Source: Sphingopyxis sp. QXT-31 (GTDB lineage Bacteria > Pseudomonadota > Alphaproteobacteria > Sphingomonadales > Sphingomonadaceae). Taken from it: a stretch of 64,000 nucleotides of DNA. Position 1 is the first letter of the stretch. Every line of letters begins with the position of its first letter. Location: the NCBI RefSeq assembly GCF_001984035.1, contig NZ_CP019449.1:2852001-2916000 (forward strand), given 5' to 3'. Shown here piece after piece: positions 16,802-26,424 of the stretch. The notes beneath the pieces were generated by a model. The model worked only from the letters and a program-made list of their open reading frames with translations, had not been told where the DNA came from and did no database searches. The translations under genes and the position numbers were made by a program.

Positions 16802-17680
16802 ATGGCCGCACGAGCCTATTGGAAGGGACAGATCCGCCTCGCGCTCGTGTCGATCCCTGTCGAAATCTATCCGGCGACCAAGTCGGGCGCCGCGATCAGC
16901 TTCCGCCAGATCCACGAACCGAGCGGCAAGCCGGTCAAATATGAAAAGACCGTGCCCGGCATCGGTGCGATCGACACCGACGATATCGTGAAAGGCTATG
17001 AGACCTCGAAGGGCAATTATGTCCTGCTCGACGAAGAGGAGATCGAAGCGGTCAAATTGGAGAGCAAGCGCACGCTCGAACTCGTCCAGTTCGTCGACGC
17101 GGGCGAGATCGACATCCTCTATTATGCCAAGCCCTATTATGTCGTCCCCGCCGACGAGCTTGCCGAAGAGGCCTATATCGTGTTGCGCGAGGCCCTCAGC
17201 AAATCGAAGAAGGTCGGGCTCGGCCAGCTGTCGGTGCGCGGGCAGGAGCAGCTCGTCGGACTCCGCCCCTGCGGCCGCGGGCTGGTGCTCGAAGTGCTGC
17301 GCTACGCCGACGAAGTGAACAAGGCGGCGAACTATTTCCGCGACGTCGGCAACGCAAAACCCGACGCCGACCTTCTCGACCTCGCCGCGACCTTGATCGA
17401 CAAGAAGTCGGGCAAGTTCGATGCGTCGGAATATCACAACCACTATGTCGATGCGCTCAAGCGCGTGATCGCCAAGAAGGCGAAAGCCAAGGGCAAGCGC
17501 GTGCTCGAGGATGTCGAGGAACCCGCGCCCGTGTCGCGCGGCTCGAACGTCATCGACCTGATGGCGGCGCTCAAGGCCTCGGTCGACGGCAAGAAAAAGG
17601 CCCCCGCTGCCGAGGAGAAGAAGCCGCCCGCCAAAAAGGCAGCCCCGGCGAAGAAAGCCCCGGCGCGCAAAAGGGCGTGA
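16802..17680 (+). CDS. ku: Non-homologous end-joining protein Ku
   Basis: 292 residues. Prokaryotic Ku homodimer that rings broken DNA ends and recruits LigD. The conserved core starts [16 protein letters not shown] and includes [24 protein letters not shown] and L-R-P-C-G-R-G-L. After about residue 250 the tail becomes a Lys/Ala/Pro-rich basic extension ([15 protein letters not shown]), the usual DNA/LigD-interacting tail. AGGGAAA precedes the ATG. ligD starts one base after the stop, so the two are translationally linked. Confidence 0.95.
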   Translation: MAARAYWKGQIRLALVSIPVEIYPATKSGAAISFRQIHEPSGKPVKYEKTVPGIGAIDTDDIVKGYETSKGNYVLLDEEEIEAVKLESKRTLELVQFVDAGEIDILYYAKPYYVVPADELAEEAYIVLREALSKSKKVGLGQLSVRGQEQLVGLRPCGRGLVLEVLRYADEVNKAANYFRDVGNAKPDADLLDLAATLIDKKSGKFDASEYHNHYVDALKRVIAKKAKAKGKRVLEDVEEPAPVSRGSNVIDLMAALKASVDGKKKAPAAEEKKPPAKKAAPAKKAPARKRA

Positions 17681-17681
17681 C

Positions 17682-20186
17682 ATGGCGCGCGCCGATCCCC
17701 TCGCCCAATATAATGCCAAGCGCGATTTCAAGCTGACCCCCGAGCCCGCGGGCAAGGTCGCGAAGGGAGTCGGCAACCGCTTCATCGTCCAGAAGCACGA
17801 CGCGACGCGGCTCCACTATGATTTCCGGCTCGAGGTCGACGGGGTGCTCAAGAGCTGGGCGGTGACCAAGGGTCCGAGCGCCGACCCCGCCGACAAGCGC
17901 CTCGCGGTGCGCACCGAAGACCATCCGATGAGCTACGCCGATTTCGAAGGCGTGATCCCCAAGGGCGAATATGGCGGCGGCAGCGTAATGCTGTGGGACT
18001 GCGGCACATGGGCCCCGATCGAGGGCAAGAGCGCGAAGGACATCGAAAAGGGCCACCTCCACTTCACCTTGGACGGCGAACGCATGAAGGGCGAATGGCT
18101 GCTCGTCCGTATGAAGCCGCGCCCCGGCGAGAAGCGCGAGAACTGGCTGCTGCGCAAGGTGAACGACGCTTATGCGGGCGGCAGCGACGATCTCGTCGGG
18201 CGCCAGCTCACCAGCGTCCTCACCGGCCGCACCATGGCCGAGATCGCGGGCGACGAGGGCGGCGAACAGTCGCTGAAGGGTGCCAAGGGCCAAGCCTTCG
18301 CCAAAAAGATGCAGGCCGCCGCCGCGCACAACCGCAAGGTCGCGAAGGCCAAACCCAAAGGCAAACCCCCGAAGTTCCGCCCGCTCCAGCTCGCAACGCT
18401 CGTTGACGCCGTACCCACCGGCAACGGCTGGTTCCACGAGATCAAGTACGACGGCTATCGCGCCGAAATCGCCGCAGCGGGCGACGAGGTGCGCGTCTAC
18501 ACGAGGAACGGCCTCGACTGGACCGACAAATTCTTGCCCCTCGTCCGCCATATCGCCGCACTGGGCCTGCCGCCCTGCCTGATCGACGGCGAGATCGTCG
18601 CCTATGGCAAGGACGGCAATCCCGACTTCTCCTCGCTGCAAGCCGTGCTCAAGCGCGGCCACGGCGCGCAGGACGAGGGCACCGCCCTCCACTTCTTCGC
18701 CTTCGACCTCCTCGAAGAAAGCGGCAAGAGCCTTGCCAAACTCGGCAATCTCGAGCGCAAGGAACGCCTCGAAGCGCTGCTCCGCGACGCTCAGCCCCCC
18801 GTCGCGGTCGCCGACCATGTCATCGGCGCGGGCGAGAAACTCTACGCCGCGATGTGCGGCGCCGCGCAGGAGGGCATCATCTCGAAACGCGCTGACGCGC
18901 CTTACCTTGGCCGCCGCAGCAAGAGCTGGGTCAAGGTCAAATGCACCCGCCGTCAGGAGTTTGTGATCGTCGGCTGGAACCCCTCCGCAGCGAAGGCGCG
19001 CCCTTTCGCCTCGCTCCTCCTCGCCCAGCATGAGGGCGGCACCCTCGTCTACAAAGGCAATGTCGGCACCGGCTTCGACGCCGCGACCATGGCCGAGCTC
19101 GCGAAAAAATTCGCACGGCTCGAACGCAAGACCGCGCCGTTGGAGGTCGACGCCGCGACCGCGCGCAAGGTCCATTGGCTCAAACCCGATCTCGTCGCCG
19201 AAATCGCCTTCGCCGAATTCACCGCGAGCGGATCGGTGCGCCACGCGAGTTTCCTCGGCTTGCGCAGCGACAAGGAGGCCAAGGACGTGACCCCCGAAAA
19301 GCGGCAACCCGCCCCCGCACCCGAAAGCGACGTGACGATCAGCAGCCGCGACCGCATCATCTTCCCCGAAGCCAAGGCGACCAAGGGCGACCTCGCCGAT
19401 TATTATGAAGCCGTCGCCCCGCTGATGCTCCCCCACGCCGCGCGCCGCCCGATCAGCCTCGTCCGCTGCCCGCAGGGCCGCGGCAAGAAATGCTTCTTCC
19501 AGAAGCACGACAGCGGCTCGTTCGGCGACCATGTTCACCATGTCCCGATCCGCGAGAAGGACGGCGGGCACGAGGATTATCTCTATGTCGACGACGCCGA
19601 CGGCCTGCTCGCCTGCGTCCAGATGGGGACGATCGAATTCCACGGCTGGGGCAGCCACGTCGGCGCGCTTGAAAAGCCCGACCGCATGGTCTTCGACCTC
19701 GATCCCGACGAGGGCCTCCCCTTTGCCGACGTGAAGAAGGCCGCGACCGACATCCGCCGCCAGCTCGCCGACATCGGCCTCACCAGCTTCGCGATGCTAT
19801 CGGGCGGCAAGGGCGTGCATGTCGTCGTCCCGCTCGATCCGGGACACAGCTGGGACGCGCACAAGGATTTCTCGAAGCGTTTCGCCGAGGCGCTCAGCAT
19901 GGCCGAACCCGACCGCTTCATCGCGACGATGAGCAAGGCCAAGCGCAAGGGCAAGATCTTCATCGATTATCTGCGCAACCAGCGCGGCAGCACCGCGATC
20001 CTCCCCTATTCGGCCCGCGCCCGCGAAGGCGCGCCCGTCGCGGTCCCGATCGGCTGGGACGCCCTCGCCGAGGTCGACAAGGCGGGGGCGTGGACGATCA
20101 GGGACGCGGACGAACTGCTCGAGCGCGCCGCGGGAGCGGACCTAAAAGGCTGGGGCTTCGTCAGCCAGAGACTTCCCGATTTCTGA
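17682..20186 (+). CDS. ligD: Multifunctional ATP-dependent DNA ligase D
   Basis: 834 residues with the three NHEJ modules. Order: 3'-phosphoesterase at about 1-200 ([13 protein letters not shown], then [11 protein letters not shown]), ATP-dependent ligase at about 235-525 (motif [10 protein letters not shown] with nucleophile Lys255; later G-I-I-S-K-R and S-W-V-K-V-K-C), and primase-polymerase at about 545-834 (F-D-L-D-P-D-E-G acidic pair; [10 protein letters not shown]). All key residues are intact. The PE-LIG-POL order is that of Pseudomonas and many Alphaproteobacteria, unlike Mycobacterium. It is coupled to ku and works with it in template-tolerant double-strand-break repair. Confidence 0.95.
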   Translation: MARADPLAQYNAKRDFKLTPEPAGKVAKGVGNRFIVQKHDATRLHYDFRLEVDGVLKSWAVTKGPSADPADKRLAVRTEDHPMSYADFEGVIPKGEYGGGSVMLWDCGTWAPIEGKSAKDIEKGHLHFTLDGERMKGEWLLVRMKPRPGEKRENWLLRKVNDAYAGGSDDLVGRQLTSVLTGRTMAEIAGDEGGEQSLKGAKGQAFAKKMQAAAAHNRKVAKAKPKGKPPKFRPLQLATLVDAVPTGNGWFHEIKYDGYRAEIAAAGDEVRVYTRNGLDWTDKFLPLVRHIAALGLPPCLIDGEIVAYGKDGNPDFSSLQAVLKRGHGAQDEGTALHFFAFDLLEESGKSLAKLGNLERKERLEALLRDAQPPVAVADHVIGAGEKLYAAMCGAAQEGIISKRADAPYLGRRSKSWVKVKCTRRQEFVIVGWNPSAAKARPFASLLLAQHEGGTLVYKGNVGTGFDAATMAELAKKFARLERKTAPLEVDAATARKVHWLKPDLVAEIAFAEFTASGSVRHASFLGLRSDKEAKDVTPEKRQPAPAPESDVTISSRDRIIFPEAKATKGDLADYYEAVAPLMLPHAARRPISLVRCPQGRGKKCFFQKHDSGSFGDHVHHVPIREKDGGHEDYLYVDDADGLLACVQMGTIEFHGWGSHVGALEKPDRMVFDLDPDEGLPFADVKKAATDIRRQLADIGLTSFAMLSGGKGVHVVVPLDPGHSWDAHKDFSKRFAEALSMAEPDRFIATMSKAKRKGKIFIDYLRNQRGSTAILPYSARAREGAPVAVPIGWDALAEVDKAGAWTIRDADELLERAAGADLKGWGFVSQRLPDF

Positions 20187-20199
20187 TCCGGGTCGCCGC

Positions 20200-20754
20200 T
20201 TAGGCGTCGCGCCACGCCCCCAGCCCCAAATCGCCGATCTCCCACCGCCCTATGCGCCAGCGCACCAGCCGCAGCGTCGGAAACCCGACCGCGGCGGTCA
20301 TGCGGCGGACCTGGCGGTTGCGGCCTTCGGTGATGGTGAGTTCGAGCCAGTTGTCGGGGACGCTCTTGCGGGTGCGCACCGGGGGGTCGCGCTCCCAGAG
20401 TGTTGGCGGGTCGATACGGCGGACCGCCGCGGGGCGGGTTGGGCCGTCGTTCAGGGTGACGCCGCGGCGCAGCGCTTCGAGCGCGGCTTCATCGGGTTCG
20501 CCCTCGACCTGCGCGAGATAGGTCTTGGGCGTCTTGTGCCTGGGCGACGAAATGCGCGCCTGCAACGCGCCGTCGTCGGTCAGGATCAGTAGCCCTTCGC
20601 TGTCGCGGTCCAGCCGGCCGGCGGGGTAGACGCCGGGCACGTCGATATAGTCGGATAGCGTCGCGCGCGCGCCGCCGCTACCCGCGGGCGTGCCGCGGTC
20701 GGTGAATTGCGACAGCACGCCCCAAGGCTTGTTGAACAGGATCAAGCGGGCCAA
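20200..20754 (-). CDS. rRNA pseudouridine synthase, RsuA/RluE-like
   Basis: 184 residues. Converts a specific rRNA uridine to pseudouridine. The catalytic motif [17 protein letters not shown] carries the nucleophile Asp. The N-terminal [12 protein letters not shown] and C-terminal [10 protein letters not shown] are family motifs. There is no S4 domain, as in the short RluE class (23S U2457 in E. coli); that assignment is by resemblance. The start codon is TTG (caa at 20752-20754), chosen because GGAGGAGG lies six bases upstream. It converges on ligD 13 bp away. Confidence 0.85.
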   Translation of the reverse strand: MARLILFNKPWGVLSQFTDRGTPAGSGGARATLSDYIDVPGVYPAGRLDRDSEGLLILTDDGALQARISSPRHKTPKTYLAQVEGEPDEAALEALRRGVTLNDGPTRPAAVRRIDPPTLWERDPPVRTRKSVPDNWLELTITEGRNRQVRRMTAAVGFPTLRLVRWRIGRWEIGDLGLGAWRDA

Positions 20755-20790
20755 CGCGTCCTCCTCCGCGACCGAAAACCTACCCTAACC

Positions 20791-20865
20791 GCTTGCGTCG
20801 AGCGAAGTCGAGACACGCACGGGAGCGCACGCCTTCGCGTGTCTCGACTTCGCTCGACACGAACG
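20791..20865. repeat. Intergenic inverted repeat, family A, copy 1
   Basis: Left arm TCGAGCGAAGTCGAGACAC and right arm GTGTCTCGACTTCGCTCGA are perfect reverse complements about 20 bp apart, flanked by an outer CG(T)T/(A)ACG box. Five copies occur in this window, all between genes. Confidence 0.85.
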
Positions 20866-20899
20866 AAAAAAAGAGGCGCGAACGGGAAGAGGCGTGCCC

Positions 20900-20935
20900 A
20901 AAGCAAAACCGGCGGCCGTTGTCGGGCCGCCGGTT
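20900..20935 (-). terminator. Rho-independent terminator of typA
   Basis: AACCGGCGGCC and GGCCGCCGGTT (20907-20917 and 20925-20935) form an 11-bp stem. On the minus strand it is followed by TTGCTTT. It starts 8 nt beyond the typA stop codon. Confidence 0.75.
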
Positions 20936-20942
20936 GCGTAGC

Positions 20943-22775
20943 TTACGCCATTTCCTTCTTGCGCGACGCCTTCTTGCGCTCGTGCGGGTCGAGCAGCGCC
21001 TTGCGGATGCGGATGTTCTTCGGGGTCACCTCGACCATCTCGTCATCGTCGATATAGGCGATCGCCTGTTCGAGCGTCATGCGCTTCGGCGGGGTCAGGC
21101 GGATCGCGTCGTCCTTGCCGGTCGAACGGAAGTTCGTGAGCTGCTTCGACTTCATCGGGTTGACCTCGAGGTCGTCGGGCTTGGCATTCTCGCCGATGAT
21201 CATGCCCTCGTAGAGCGCCTCGCCCGGCGAGACGAAGAGGATGCCGCGGTCTTCCAAGGGGCCGAGCGCATAGGCGACGGCTTCGCCATTGCCGTTCGAG
21301 ATGAGGACGCCGTTCTGGCGGCCCGCGATCACGCCCTTGTACGGGCCGTATTTCTCGAACAACCGGTTCATGATGCCGGTGCCGCGCGTGTCCGACAGGA
21401 ATTCGCCATGATAGCCGATCAGGCCGCGCGAGGGACCCGAGAAAGTGATGCGCGTCTTGCCGCCGCCCGACGGGCGCATGTCGGTGAGGTCGGCTTTGCG
21501 GACCTGCATCTTCTCGACGACCGTGCCGCTATGCTCGTCGTCGACGTCGATGACGACGGTTTCATAAGGTTCGGTGCGCTTGCCGGCCTCGTCCTCACCA
21601 TAGAGCACGCGCGGGCGGCTGATGCCGAGTTCGAAGCCTTCGCGGCGCATCGTCTCGATCAACACACCGAGCTGGAGCTCGCCGCGGCCGGCGACTTCGA
21701 AGCTGTCCTTGTCGGCGCTTTCGGTGATGCGGATCGCGACATTGGTCTCGGCTTCGCGCAGCAGGCGGTCGCGGATCATGCGGCTCGTGACCTTGCTGCC
21801 CTCGCGGCCCGCCATCGGGCTGTCGTTCACGGCAAAGCGCATCGACAGCGTCGGCGGATCGATCGGCTGCGCGGCGATCGGCTCGCTCACGCTGGTGTCG
21901 GCGATGGTGTTCGCGACGGTCGCGTTGGTCAGGCCCGCGATTGCGACGATGTCGCCCGCCTTGGCCTCTTCGACGGGGACGCGGTCGAGCCCGCGAAAGG
22001 CGAGCAGCTTCGACGCGCGGCCGGTCTCGATCACCTTGCCGTCCATGTCGATCGCGTGGATCGGCTGGTTGACCTTGACCGTGCCCGACTGGACGCGGCC
22101 GGTCAGGATGCGGCCGATGAAATTGTCGCGGTCGAGCAGCGTGGCCAGGAAGGTAAAGGGCGCGTCCTCGGGCAGGCCCGGCTCGGGGACGTGCGACACG
22201 ATCGTCTTGAACAGCGGTTCGAGCGTGCCTTCACGCGCGTCGGGGCTTTCCGAGGCGTAGCCGCCGCGGCCCGAGGCGTAGAGGATCGGGAAGTCGAGCT
22301 GCTCGTCATTGGCCTCGAGCGTCAGGAAGAGTTCGAATACCTCGTCAAGCACTTCGGCGGCGCGCGCGTCGCTTCGGTCGATCTTGTTGACGACGACGAT
22401 CGGCTTGAGCCCGAGCGCGAGCGCCTTGCCGGTGACGAACTTGGTCTGCGGCATCGGGCCTTCGGCGGCGTCGACGAGCAGGATGACGCCGTCGACCATG
22501 CTGAGGATGCGCTCGACCTCGCCGCCGAAGTCGGCGTGGCCCGGCGTGTCGACGATGTTGATGCGCGTCAGGTCGGCGCCTTCGCCCCATTCAACCGAGG
22601 TGCACTTCGCGAGGATGGTGATCCCGCGTTCTTTCTCGAGGTCGTTCGAATCCATCGCGCGTTCTTCGACGCGCTGGTTGTCGCGGAAGGTGCCCGACTG
22701 GCGGAAAAGCTGGTCGACGAGGGTGGTCTTGCCATGATCGACGTGCGCGATGATGGCGATGTTGCGCAGAGACAT
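20943..22775 (-). CDS. typA: Translational GTPase TypA/BipA
   Basis: 610 residues. Ribosome-associated GTPase of the EF-G-like family involved in 50S assembly and stress adaptation. G1 is A-H-V-D-H-G-K-T-T-L, the switch region has E-R-G-I-T-I-L-A-K, G3 D-T-P-G-H-A-D-F-G, G4 N-K-I-D; then domain II, the EF-G III/V-like domains and the BipA-specific C-terminal domain (R-S-T-G-K-D-D-A-I-R-L near residue 545). The start at MSLRNIAIIAHVDHG is fixed by family alignment; the open frame upstream runs through a family A repeat and is not coding. A strong terminator follows the stop codon. Confidence 0.95.
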   Translation of the reverse strand: MSLRNIAIIAHVDHGKTTLVDQLFRQSGTFRDNQRVEERAMDSNDLEKERGITILAKCTSVEWGEGADLTRINIVDTPGHADFGGEVERILSMVDGVILLVDAAEGPMPQTKFVTGKALALGLKPIVVVNKIDRSDARAAEVLDEVFELFLTLEANDEQLDFPILYASGRGGYASESPDAREGTLEPLFKTIVSHVPEPGLPEDAPFTFLATLLDRDNFIGRILTGRVQSGTVKVNQPIHAIDMDGKVIETGRASKLLAFRGLDRVPVEEAKAGDIVAIAGLTNATVANTIADTSVSEPIAAQPIDPPTLSMRFAVNDSPMAGREGSKVTSRMIRDRLLREAETNVAIRITESADKDSFEVAGRGELQLGVLIETMRREGFELGISRPRVLYGEDEAGKRTEPYETVVIDVDDEHSGTVVEKMQVRKADLTDMRPSGGGKTRITFSGPSRGLIGYHGEFLSDTRGTGIMNRLFEKYGPYKGVIAGRQNGVLISNGNGEAVAYALGPLEDRGILFVSPGEALYEGMIIGENAKPDDLEVNPMKSKQLTNFRSTGKDDAIRLTPPKRMTLEQAIAYIDDDEMVEVTPKNIRIRKALLDPHERKKASRKKEMA

Positions 22776-23182
22776 GCGAAAAAGGGCCTTGATGGGAGGG
22801 GGCGGCACATTGCGCCGCAATCGGGCGCGCCCGTAGCAGAAGGGGTGTTGCGGCGCAACAAGATAGCCGGGTTGAAGGCGTCGGGCGATTCTCCCCGGCC
22901 GCCGCGGGATGGGTCGGAAGCCGGATTTGTTTCGCGCGAAGACGCGAAGGCGCGAAGGTGGAGGCGCGTGATCGCGATGGCGGTTTGGGGTGGATTCGAG
23001 ACCATCCTCACTTTCTGCTCGTGTCGAGCGAAGTCGAGACACCCTGAGGGAGCGCGTGCCTTCGCATGTCTCGACTTCGCTCGACACGAACGGGATTTAT
23101 GGAGCGGTTCGCCCATAAATGCCGCCGCTCCGGGAAGGATCGGTGAGGGCCGCTTCCTACCCCAAGGCCGACGGCCACGCGA
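22776..23182. other. Non-coding stretch upstream of typA and gbsR
   Basis: About 400 bp without a gene. It holds the typA 5' region, a short heptad-like run of GCGAAG units (22931-22962) that recalls degenerate palindromic elements in related genomes, and one family A repeat (23018-23093). No RNA gene is recognised. Confidence 0.5.
23018..23093. repeat. Intergenic inverted repeat, family A, copy 2
   Basis: Arms GTCGAGCGAAGTCGAGACAC and TGTCTCGACTTCGCTCGACA with a spacer that includes CTGAGGGAGCG. Same element as at 20791, 26291, 38805 and 63380. Confidence 0.85.
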
Positions 23183-23210
23183 TGAAGTTTCAATAATTAT
23201 TGAAACTTCA
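23183..23210. promoter_or_regulatory. 28-bp perfect palindrome, probable operator of gbsR-cydAB
   Basis: TGAAGTTTCAATAA is followed at once by its exact reverse complement, giving a 28-bp perfect palindrome that is strikingly AT-rich for this genome. Its right half contains TTGAAA (23200-23205), a good -35 hexamer placed 17 bp before TATACG (23223-23228). A protein bound here would block the promoter, so autorepression by the adjacent GbsR/MarR-type regulator is the simplest reading. Confidence 0.75.
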
Positions 23211-23228
23211 GAAACTCTCCGCTATACG
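23200..23228 (+). promoter_or_regulatory. Sigma-70 type promoter of gbsR-cydAB
   Basis: TTGAAA, 17-bp spacer, TATACG. Transcription would start near 23235, directly at the GTG start codon at 23236, which implies a leaderless transcript. Confidence 0.55.
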
Positions 23229-23235
23229 AGTCGGC

Positions 23236-23856
23236 GTGGAACCATCCCCCACCCCCGACTCTCCATCGCCGCCGTTCCGGCTCTCCCCGCTCGCGCAGGC
23301 GTTTGTCCTGCATTTCGGCGAGATGGGGAGTCGCTGGGGGATCAACCGCACCGTCGGGCAGATCTATGCGATGCTGTTCCTCGCCGACGCACCGCGCCAC
23401 GCCGAACAGATCGCCGAGGCGCTGAGCCTGTCGCGCGGCAGCGTGTCGATGGGGCTGAAGGAACTCGCGAGCTGGAACCTCGTCCAGCTGAAGCATCTGC
23501 CCGGCGACCGGCGCGACTATTATGCGACCCCGCGCGACGTGTGGGCGATCTTCCGCACGCTCGTCGAAGAACGCAAGAAGCGCGAGATCGACCCGACGTT
23601 GACGACGCTCCGCACTTTGCTGATGGAGCCCGCGACCGACCCCGGCGACCGCTTCGCGCAGGAGCGCATCGCGGCGATGCACGAGCAGATCGAGCTGCTC
23701 ACCGACTGGTATGCCGAGATGGAGCGGCTCGACACCGAACGGCTGCTCCAGCTTTTGCGGCTGGGCGAACGGGTGGTAAAAGCCCTCGAGTTCAAGGACC
23801 GCATGCTCGGCCGCGGGAAAGGCCGGACGGAGGAACCGGACGATGGACAATCTTGA
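23236..23856 (+). CDS. GbsR/MarR-type transcriptional regulator
   Basis: About 206 residues. Winged-helix regulator of the GbsR branch of MarR proteins: F-G-E-M-G-S-R-W-G-I-N-R-T-V-G-Q-I-Y-A-M-L-F-L, recognition helix region L-S-L-S-R-G-S-V-S-M-G-L-K-E-L, wing around P-G-D-R-R-D-Y-Y, and a long C-terminal dimerisation helix. Start chosen at GTG 23236 because the promoter -10 ends at 23228; a TTG at 23200 lies inside the palindrome and its -35 box, so it would not be transcribed. Its last 14 bases overlap cydA, making one operon with the bd-type oxidase. Likely controls cydAB and itself. The effector is unknown. Confidence 0.82.
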   Translation: MEPSPTPDSPSPPFRLSPLAQAFVLHFGEMGSRWGINRTVGQIYAMLFLADAPRHAEQIAEALSLSRGSVSMGLKELASWNLVQLKHLPGDRRDYYATPRDVWAIFRTLVEERKKREIDPTLTTLRTLLMEPATDPGDRFAQERIAAMHEQIELLTDWYAEMERLDTERLLQLLRLGERVVKALEFKDRMLGRGKGRTEEPDDGQS

Positions 23857-25234
23857 TCCGCTGATCCTCGCGCGCATCCAGTTCGCCGCGAACATCAGCT
23901 TCCACATCCTCTTTCCGACGGTCACGATCGCCTTGGGCTGGGCGCTGCTCGGCTTCAAGCTCGCGTATAACCGGACGAAAGACGCAGCCTGGATGGACGC
24001 CTATCGCCTGTGGGTGAAGGTCTTCGCGCTGAGCTTCGCGATGGGCGTGGTGTCAGGGATCACGATGAGCTTCCAGTTCGGCACCAACTGGCCGGGCTAT
24101 ATGGAAAAGGTCGGCAATGTCGCGGGGCCCTTGCTCGCTTACGAGGTGCTCACCGCCTTCTTCCTCGAGGCGGTGTTCCTGGGGATCATGCTCTTCGGGT
24201 TCAGCCGAGTGCCTAACTGGGTGCACACGCTCGCGACCTGCCTGGTCGCGGGGGGGACGACCTTGTCGGCCTTCTGGATCATCGTGCTCAACAGCTGGAT
24301 GCAGACCCCGACGGGGTACGAGATTCGCGACGGCGTGGTGCATGCGACCGACTGGTGGGCGATCGTCTTCAACCCGTCGATGCCGTATCGCCTCACGCAT
24401 ATGCTGCTCGCTTCGGCGCTGACCGTCGCCTTCCTGATCGCGGGCATGTCGGCTTATCGCTGGCTGAAGGATGGCGGCGGCGAGGGCGTAAGGCGCACGC
24501 TGAAAGCCGCGGTGTACGCGGCCGCGCTGCTGATCCCGGTGCAGATTTTCGTCGGCGACCAGCATGGGCTCAACACGCTCGAGCACCAGCCGGCCAAAAT
24601 CGCGGCGATGGAGGCCAATTGGGAGACGCGCGCGAACGTCCCGCTGGTGCTGTTCGCGATCCCCGACAGCGCGGCGCGGACCAACCATGCCGAAATCGCG
24701 ATCCCTTCGGGCGCCAGCCTGATCCTGAAACATCGTGCCGACGGCGTGGTGCCGGGGCTCGACGATTATGAGGGCAATCACCCGCCGGTCGGGCCGCTGT
24801 TCTGGGGATTCCGGATCATGGTCGGCATCGGGGTGCTGATGCTCGCGGTGTCCTGGTATTCGGCATGGCACATCCGCCGCCGCGGGGTCGATGCGCTGCC
24901 GCGCTGGCTGGCGCGGGTGCTCGTCGCGATGACCTTCGCGGGCTGGCTCGCGACGCTCGCGGGCTGGTATGTGACCGAGATCGGGCGCCAGCCTTGGCTC
25001 GTCACCGGCGTGCTCAAGACCGCCGACGCGGTCGGGCCGGTCGGATCGACGATGGTCGCGGGGTCGCTGACGCTCTATCTCGCGGTCTATGTCGTACTGC
25101 TGACCGCCTATATCGCGGTGCTCTACCGGCTCGCGCGGCTGGGCAAGGCGGCGCCCGACGACAAGGCGATGTTCCCGATCCCCGGCGCCGCGCCCGGCCC
25201 CGCCGCGCCGCTCGAAGAGGGGGTGAAGCCGTGA
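23843..25234 (+). CDS. cydA: Cytochrome bd-type quinol oxidase subunit I
   Basis: 463 residues, nine predicted TM helices. Carries the quinol site and hemes b558, b595 and d of the terminal oxidase. His21 in S-F-H-I-L-F-P is the b595 ligand; the segment L-A-Y-E-V-L-T-A-F-F-L-E-A-V-F has the conserved Glu pair; R-L-T-H-M-L-L holds the b558 His. The Q-loop is short (G-D-Q-H-G-L-N-T-L-E-H-Q-P-A-K), as in cyanide-insensitive (CioA) oxidases rather than E. coli CydA. It overlaps the regulator gene upstream and cydB downstream (GTGA). Confidence 0.93.
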   Translation: MDNLDPLILARIQFAANISFHILFPTVTIALGWALLGFKLAYNRTKDAAWMDAYRLWVKVFALSFAMGVVSGITMSFQFGTNWPGYMEKVGNVAGPLLAYEVLTAFFLEAVFLGIMLFGFSRVPNWVHTLATCLVAGGTTLSAFWIIVLNSWMQTPTGYEIRDGVVHATDWWAIVFNPSMPYRLTHMLLASALTVAFLIAGMSAYRWLKDGGGEGVRRTLKAAVYAAALLIPVQIFVGDQHGLNTLEHQPAKIAAMEANWETRANVPLVLFAIPDSAARTNHAEIAIPSGASLILKHRADGVVPGLDDYEGNHPPVGPLFWGFRIMVGIGVLMLAVSWYSAWHIRRRGVDALPRWLARVLVAMTFAGWLATLAGWYVTEIGRQPWLVTGVLKTADAVGPVGSTMVAGSLTLYLAVYVVLLTAYIAVLYRLARLGKAAPDDKAMFPIPGAAPGPAAPLEEGVKP

Positions 25235-26238
25235 CCCCCTTCATCGATCCCTGGTGGCTGCCCGTGATCTTCGCGGGGCTGATGGGGCTGTCGATCCTGC
25301 TCTATGTCATCCTCGACGGCTACGACCTCGGCGTCGGCATGCTGACGCGGTTCGAAAAGGACGAGAACCGCGACCTGATGGTCGCTTCGATCGGGCCCTT
25401 CTGGGACGCCAACGAGACCTGGCTGGTGCTCGGCATCGGGCTGTTGCTCGTCGCCTTCCCGGTCGCGCACGGGCTGATCCTGACCCAGCTCTATCTGCCC
25501 GTCGCGCTGATGCTGGTAGCGCTGATCCTGCGCGGGGTGAGCTTCGAATTCCGCGCCAAGGCGCCGCCCGAGCAGAAGCATCGCTGGGACGCCGCCTTTT
25601 TCTATGGTTCGCTGATCACCGCGCTCTGCCAGGGCTATATGCTCGGCGCCTATGTGCTGGGGTTCGACCAGAGCCTTACCTCGGTGCTGTTCTGCCTGCT
25701 CGCGGCGCTCGGCCTCGTCGCGGGCTATCTGTTCGTCGGCGCCTGCTGGCTGGTCTACAAGGTCGAGGGCGAATTGCAGAAGCGCGCGGTGCGCTGGGCC
25801 GAATGGACCTTGTGGGCGACCGCACTGGCGATGGCGATCATCTCGGTCGCGACGCCCTTGCTGTCGGAGCGCATCTTCGCGCGCTGGTTCCGCCTGCCCG
25901 AGATCATCGCGCTGCTGCCGATCCCGATCGCCTCGGCGACGCTCTTCGTCGGGCTCGCCATCTTCCTGCGCCGGCCGCTGCGCGAGAAAGACGCGCTGTC
26001 GTGGGTGCCGCTGGCGACCGCGGGCATATTGTTCGCGCTGGGGTTCGTGGGGATCGCGTACAGCTTCTACCCCTATCTGATCGCCGACCGGCTCGACATC
26101 TGGCAGGCGGCGGCCAGTCCCGAATCGCTGAGCATCATCCTGATCGGCGCGCTGTTCGTGCTGCCGGTGATCCTGGGCTACTCGGTGTTGGCGCACTGGA
26201 TTTTCCGCGGGAAAGCGACGCACCTCAGCTACGAGTGA
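25231..26238 (+). CDS. cydB: Cytochrome bd-type quinol oxidase subunit II
   Basis: 335 residues, about eight TM helices. Start codon is GTG overlapping the cydA TGA (GTGA) with GAAGAGGGGG upstream. Family motifs: Y-V-I-L-D-G-Y-D-L-G-V-G-M-L, F-W-D-A-N-E-T-W-L-V, F-E-F-R-A-K and Y-S-F-Y-P-Y-L. Partner of CydA in a high-affinity, non-proton-pumping oxidase suited to low oxygen or to inhibition of heme-copper oxidases. No cydX-like small gene or cydDC assembly genes follow; a family A repeat ends the operon. Confidence 0.94.
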   Translation: MTPFIDPWWLPVIFAGLMGLSILLYVILDGYDLGVGMLTRFEKDENRDLMVASIGPFWDANETWLVLGIGLLLVAFPVAHGLILTQLYLPVALMLVALILRGVSFEFRAKAPPEQKHRWDAAFFYGSLITALCQGYMLGAYVLGFDQSLTSVLFCLLAALGLVAGYLFVGACWLVYKVEGELQKRAVRWAEWTLWATALAMAIISVATPLLSERIFARWFRLPEIIALLPIPIASATLFVGLAIFLRRPLREKDALSWVPLATAGILFALGFVGIAYSFYPYLIADRLDIWQAAASPESLSIILIGALFVLPVILGYSVLAHWIFRGKATHLSYE

Positions 26239-26290
26239 GGCGCATTCGGGCTTCGGCTTTGGCGGCGGTTTCCGGGCCGTCCTCTATTTC

Positions 26291-26368
26291 CGTTCGTGTC
26301 GAGCGAAGTCGAGACACGTGAAGGCGTGCACGAACTCGACGTGTCTCGACTTCGCTCGACACAAGCGG
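26291..26368. repeat. Intergenic inverted repeat, family A, copy 3
   Basis: CGTTCGTGTCGAGCGAAGTC at the left and GTGTCTCGACTTCGCTCGAC at the right, with a spacer around GTGAAGGCGTGCACG. Lies between convergent cydB and the TlpA-like gene and could act as a bidirectional 3' end hairpin. Confidence 0.85.
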
Positions 26369-26424
26369 CATTTATAGGTCGGCTTGACCACCACTGCCCG
26401 GCACCCGCATCCGCCGCCCGCCGG

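Noticed and set aside
20732..20745. TTGAACAGGATCAA, an FNR-like palindrome
   Set aside because: It lies inside the coding start of the pseudouridine synthase gene and is explained by its codons; one arm is also imperfect.
22931..22962. Short direct repeats of GCGAAG units, possible CRISPR-like pattern
   Set aside because: Units are only 7-8 bp with no spacers, in a degenerate palindromic context; no cas genes.
22776..23087. N-terminal extension of TypA
   Set aside because: The frame passes through a family A repeat; the family start is MSLRNIAIIAHVDHG at 22775.
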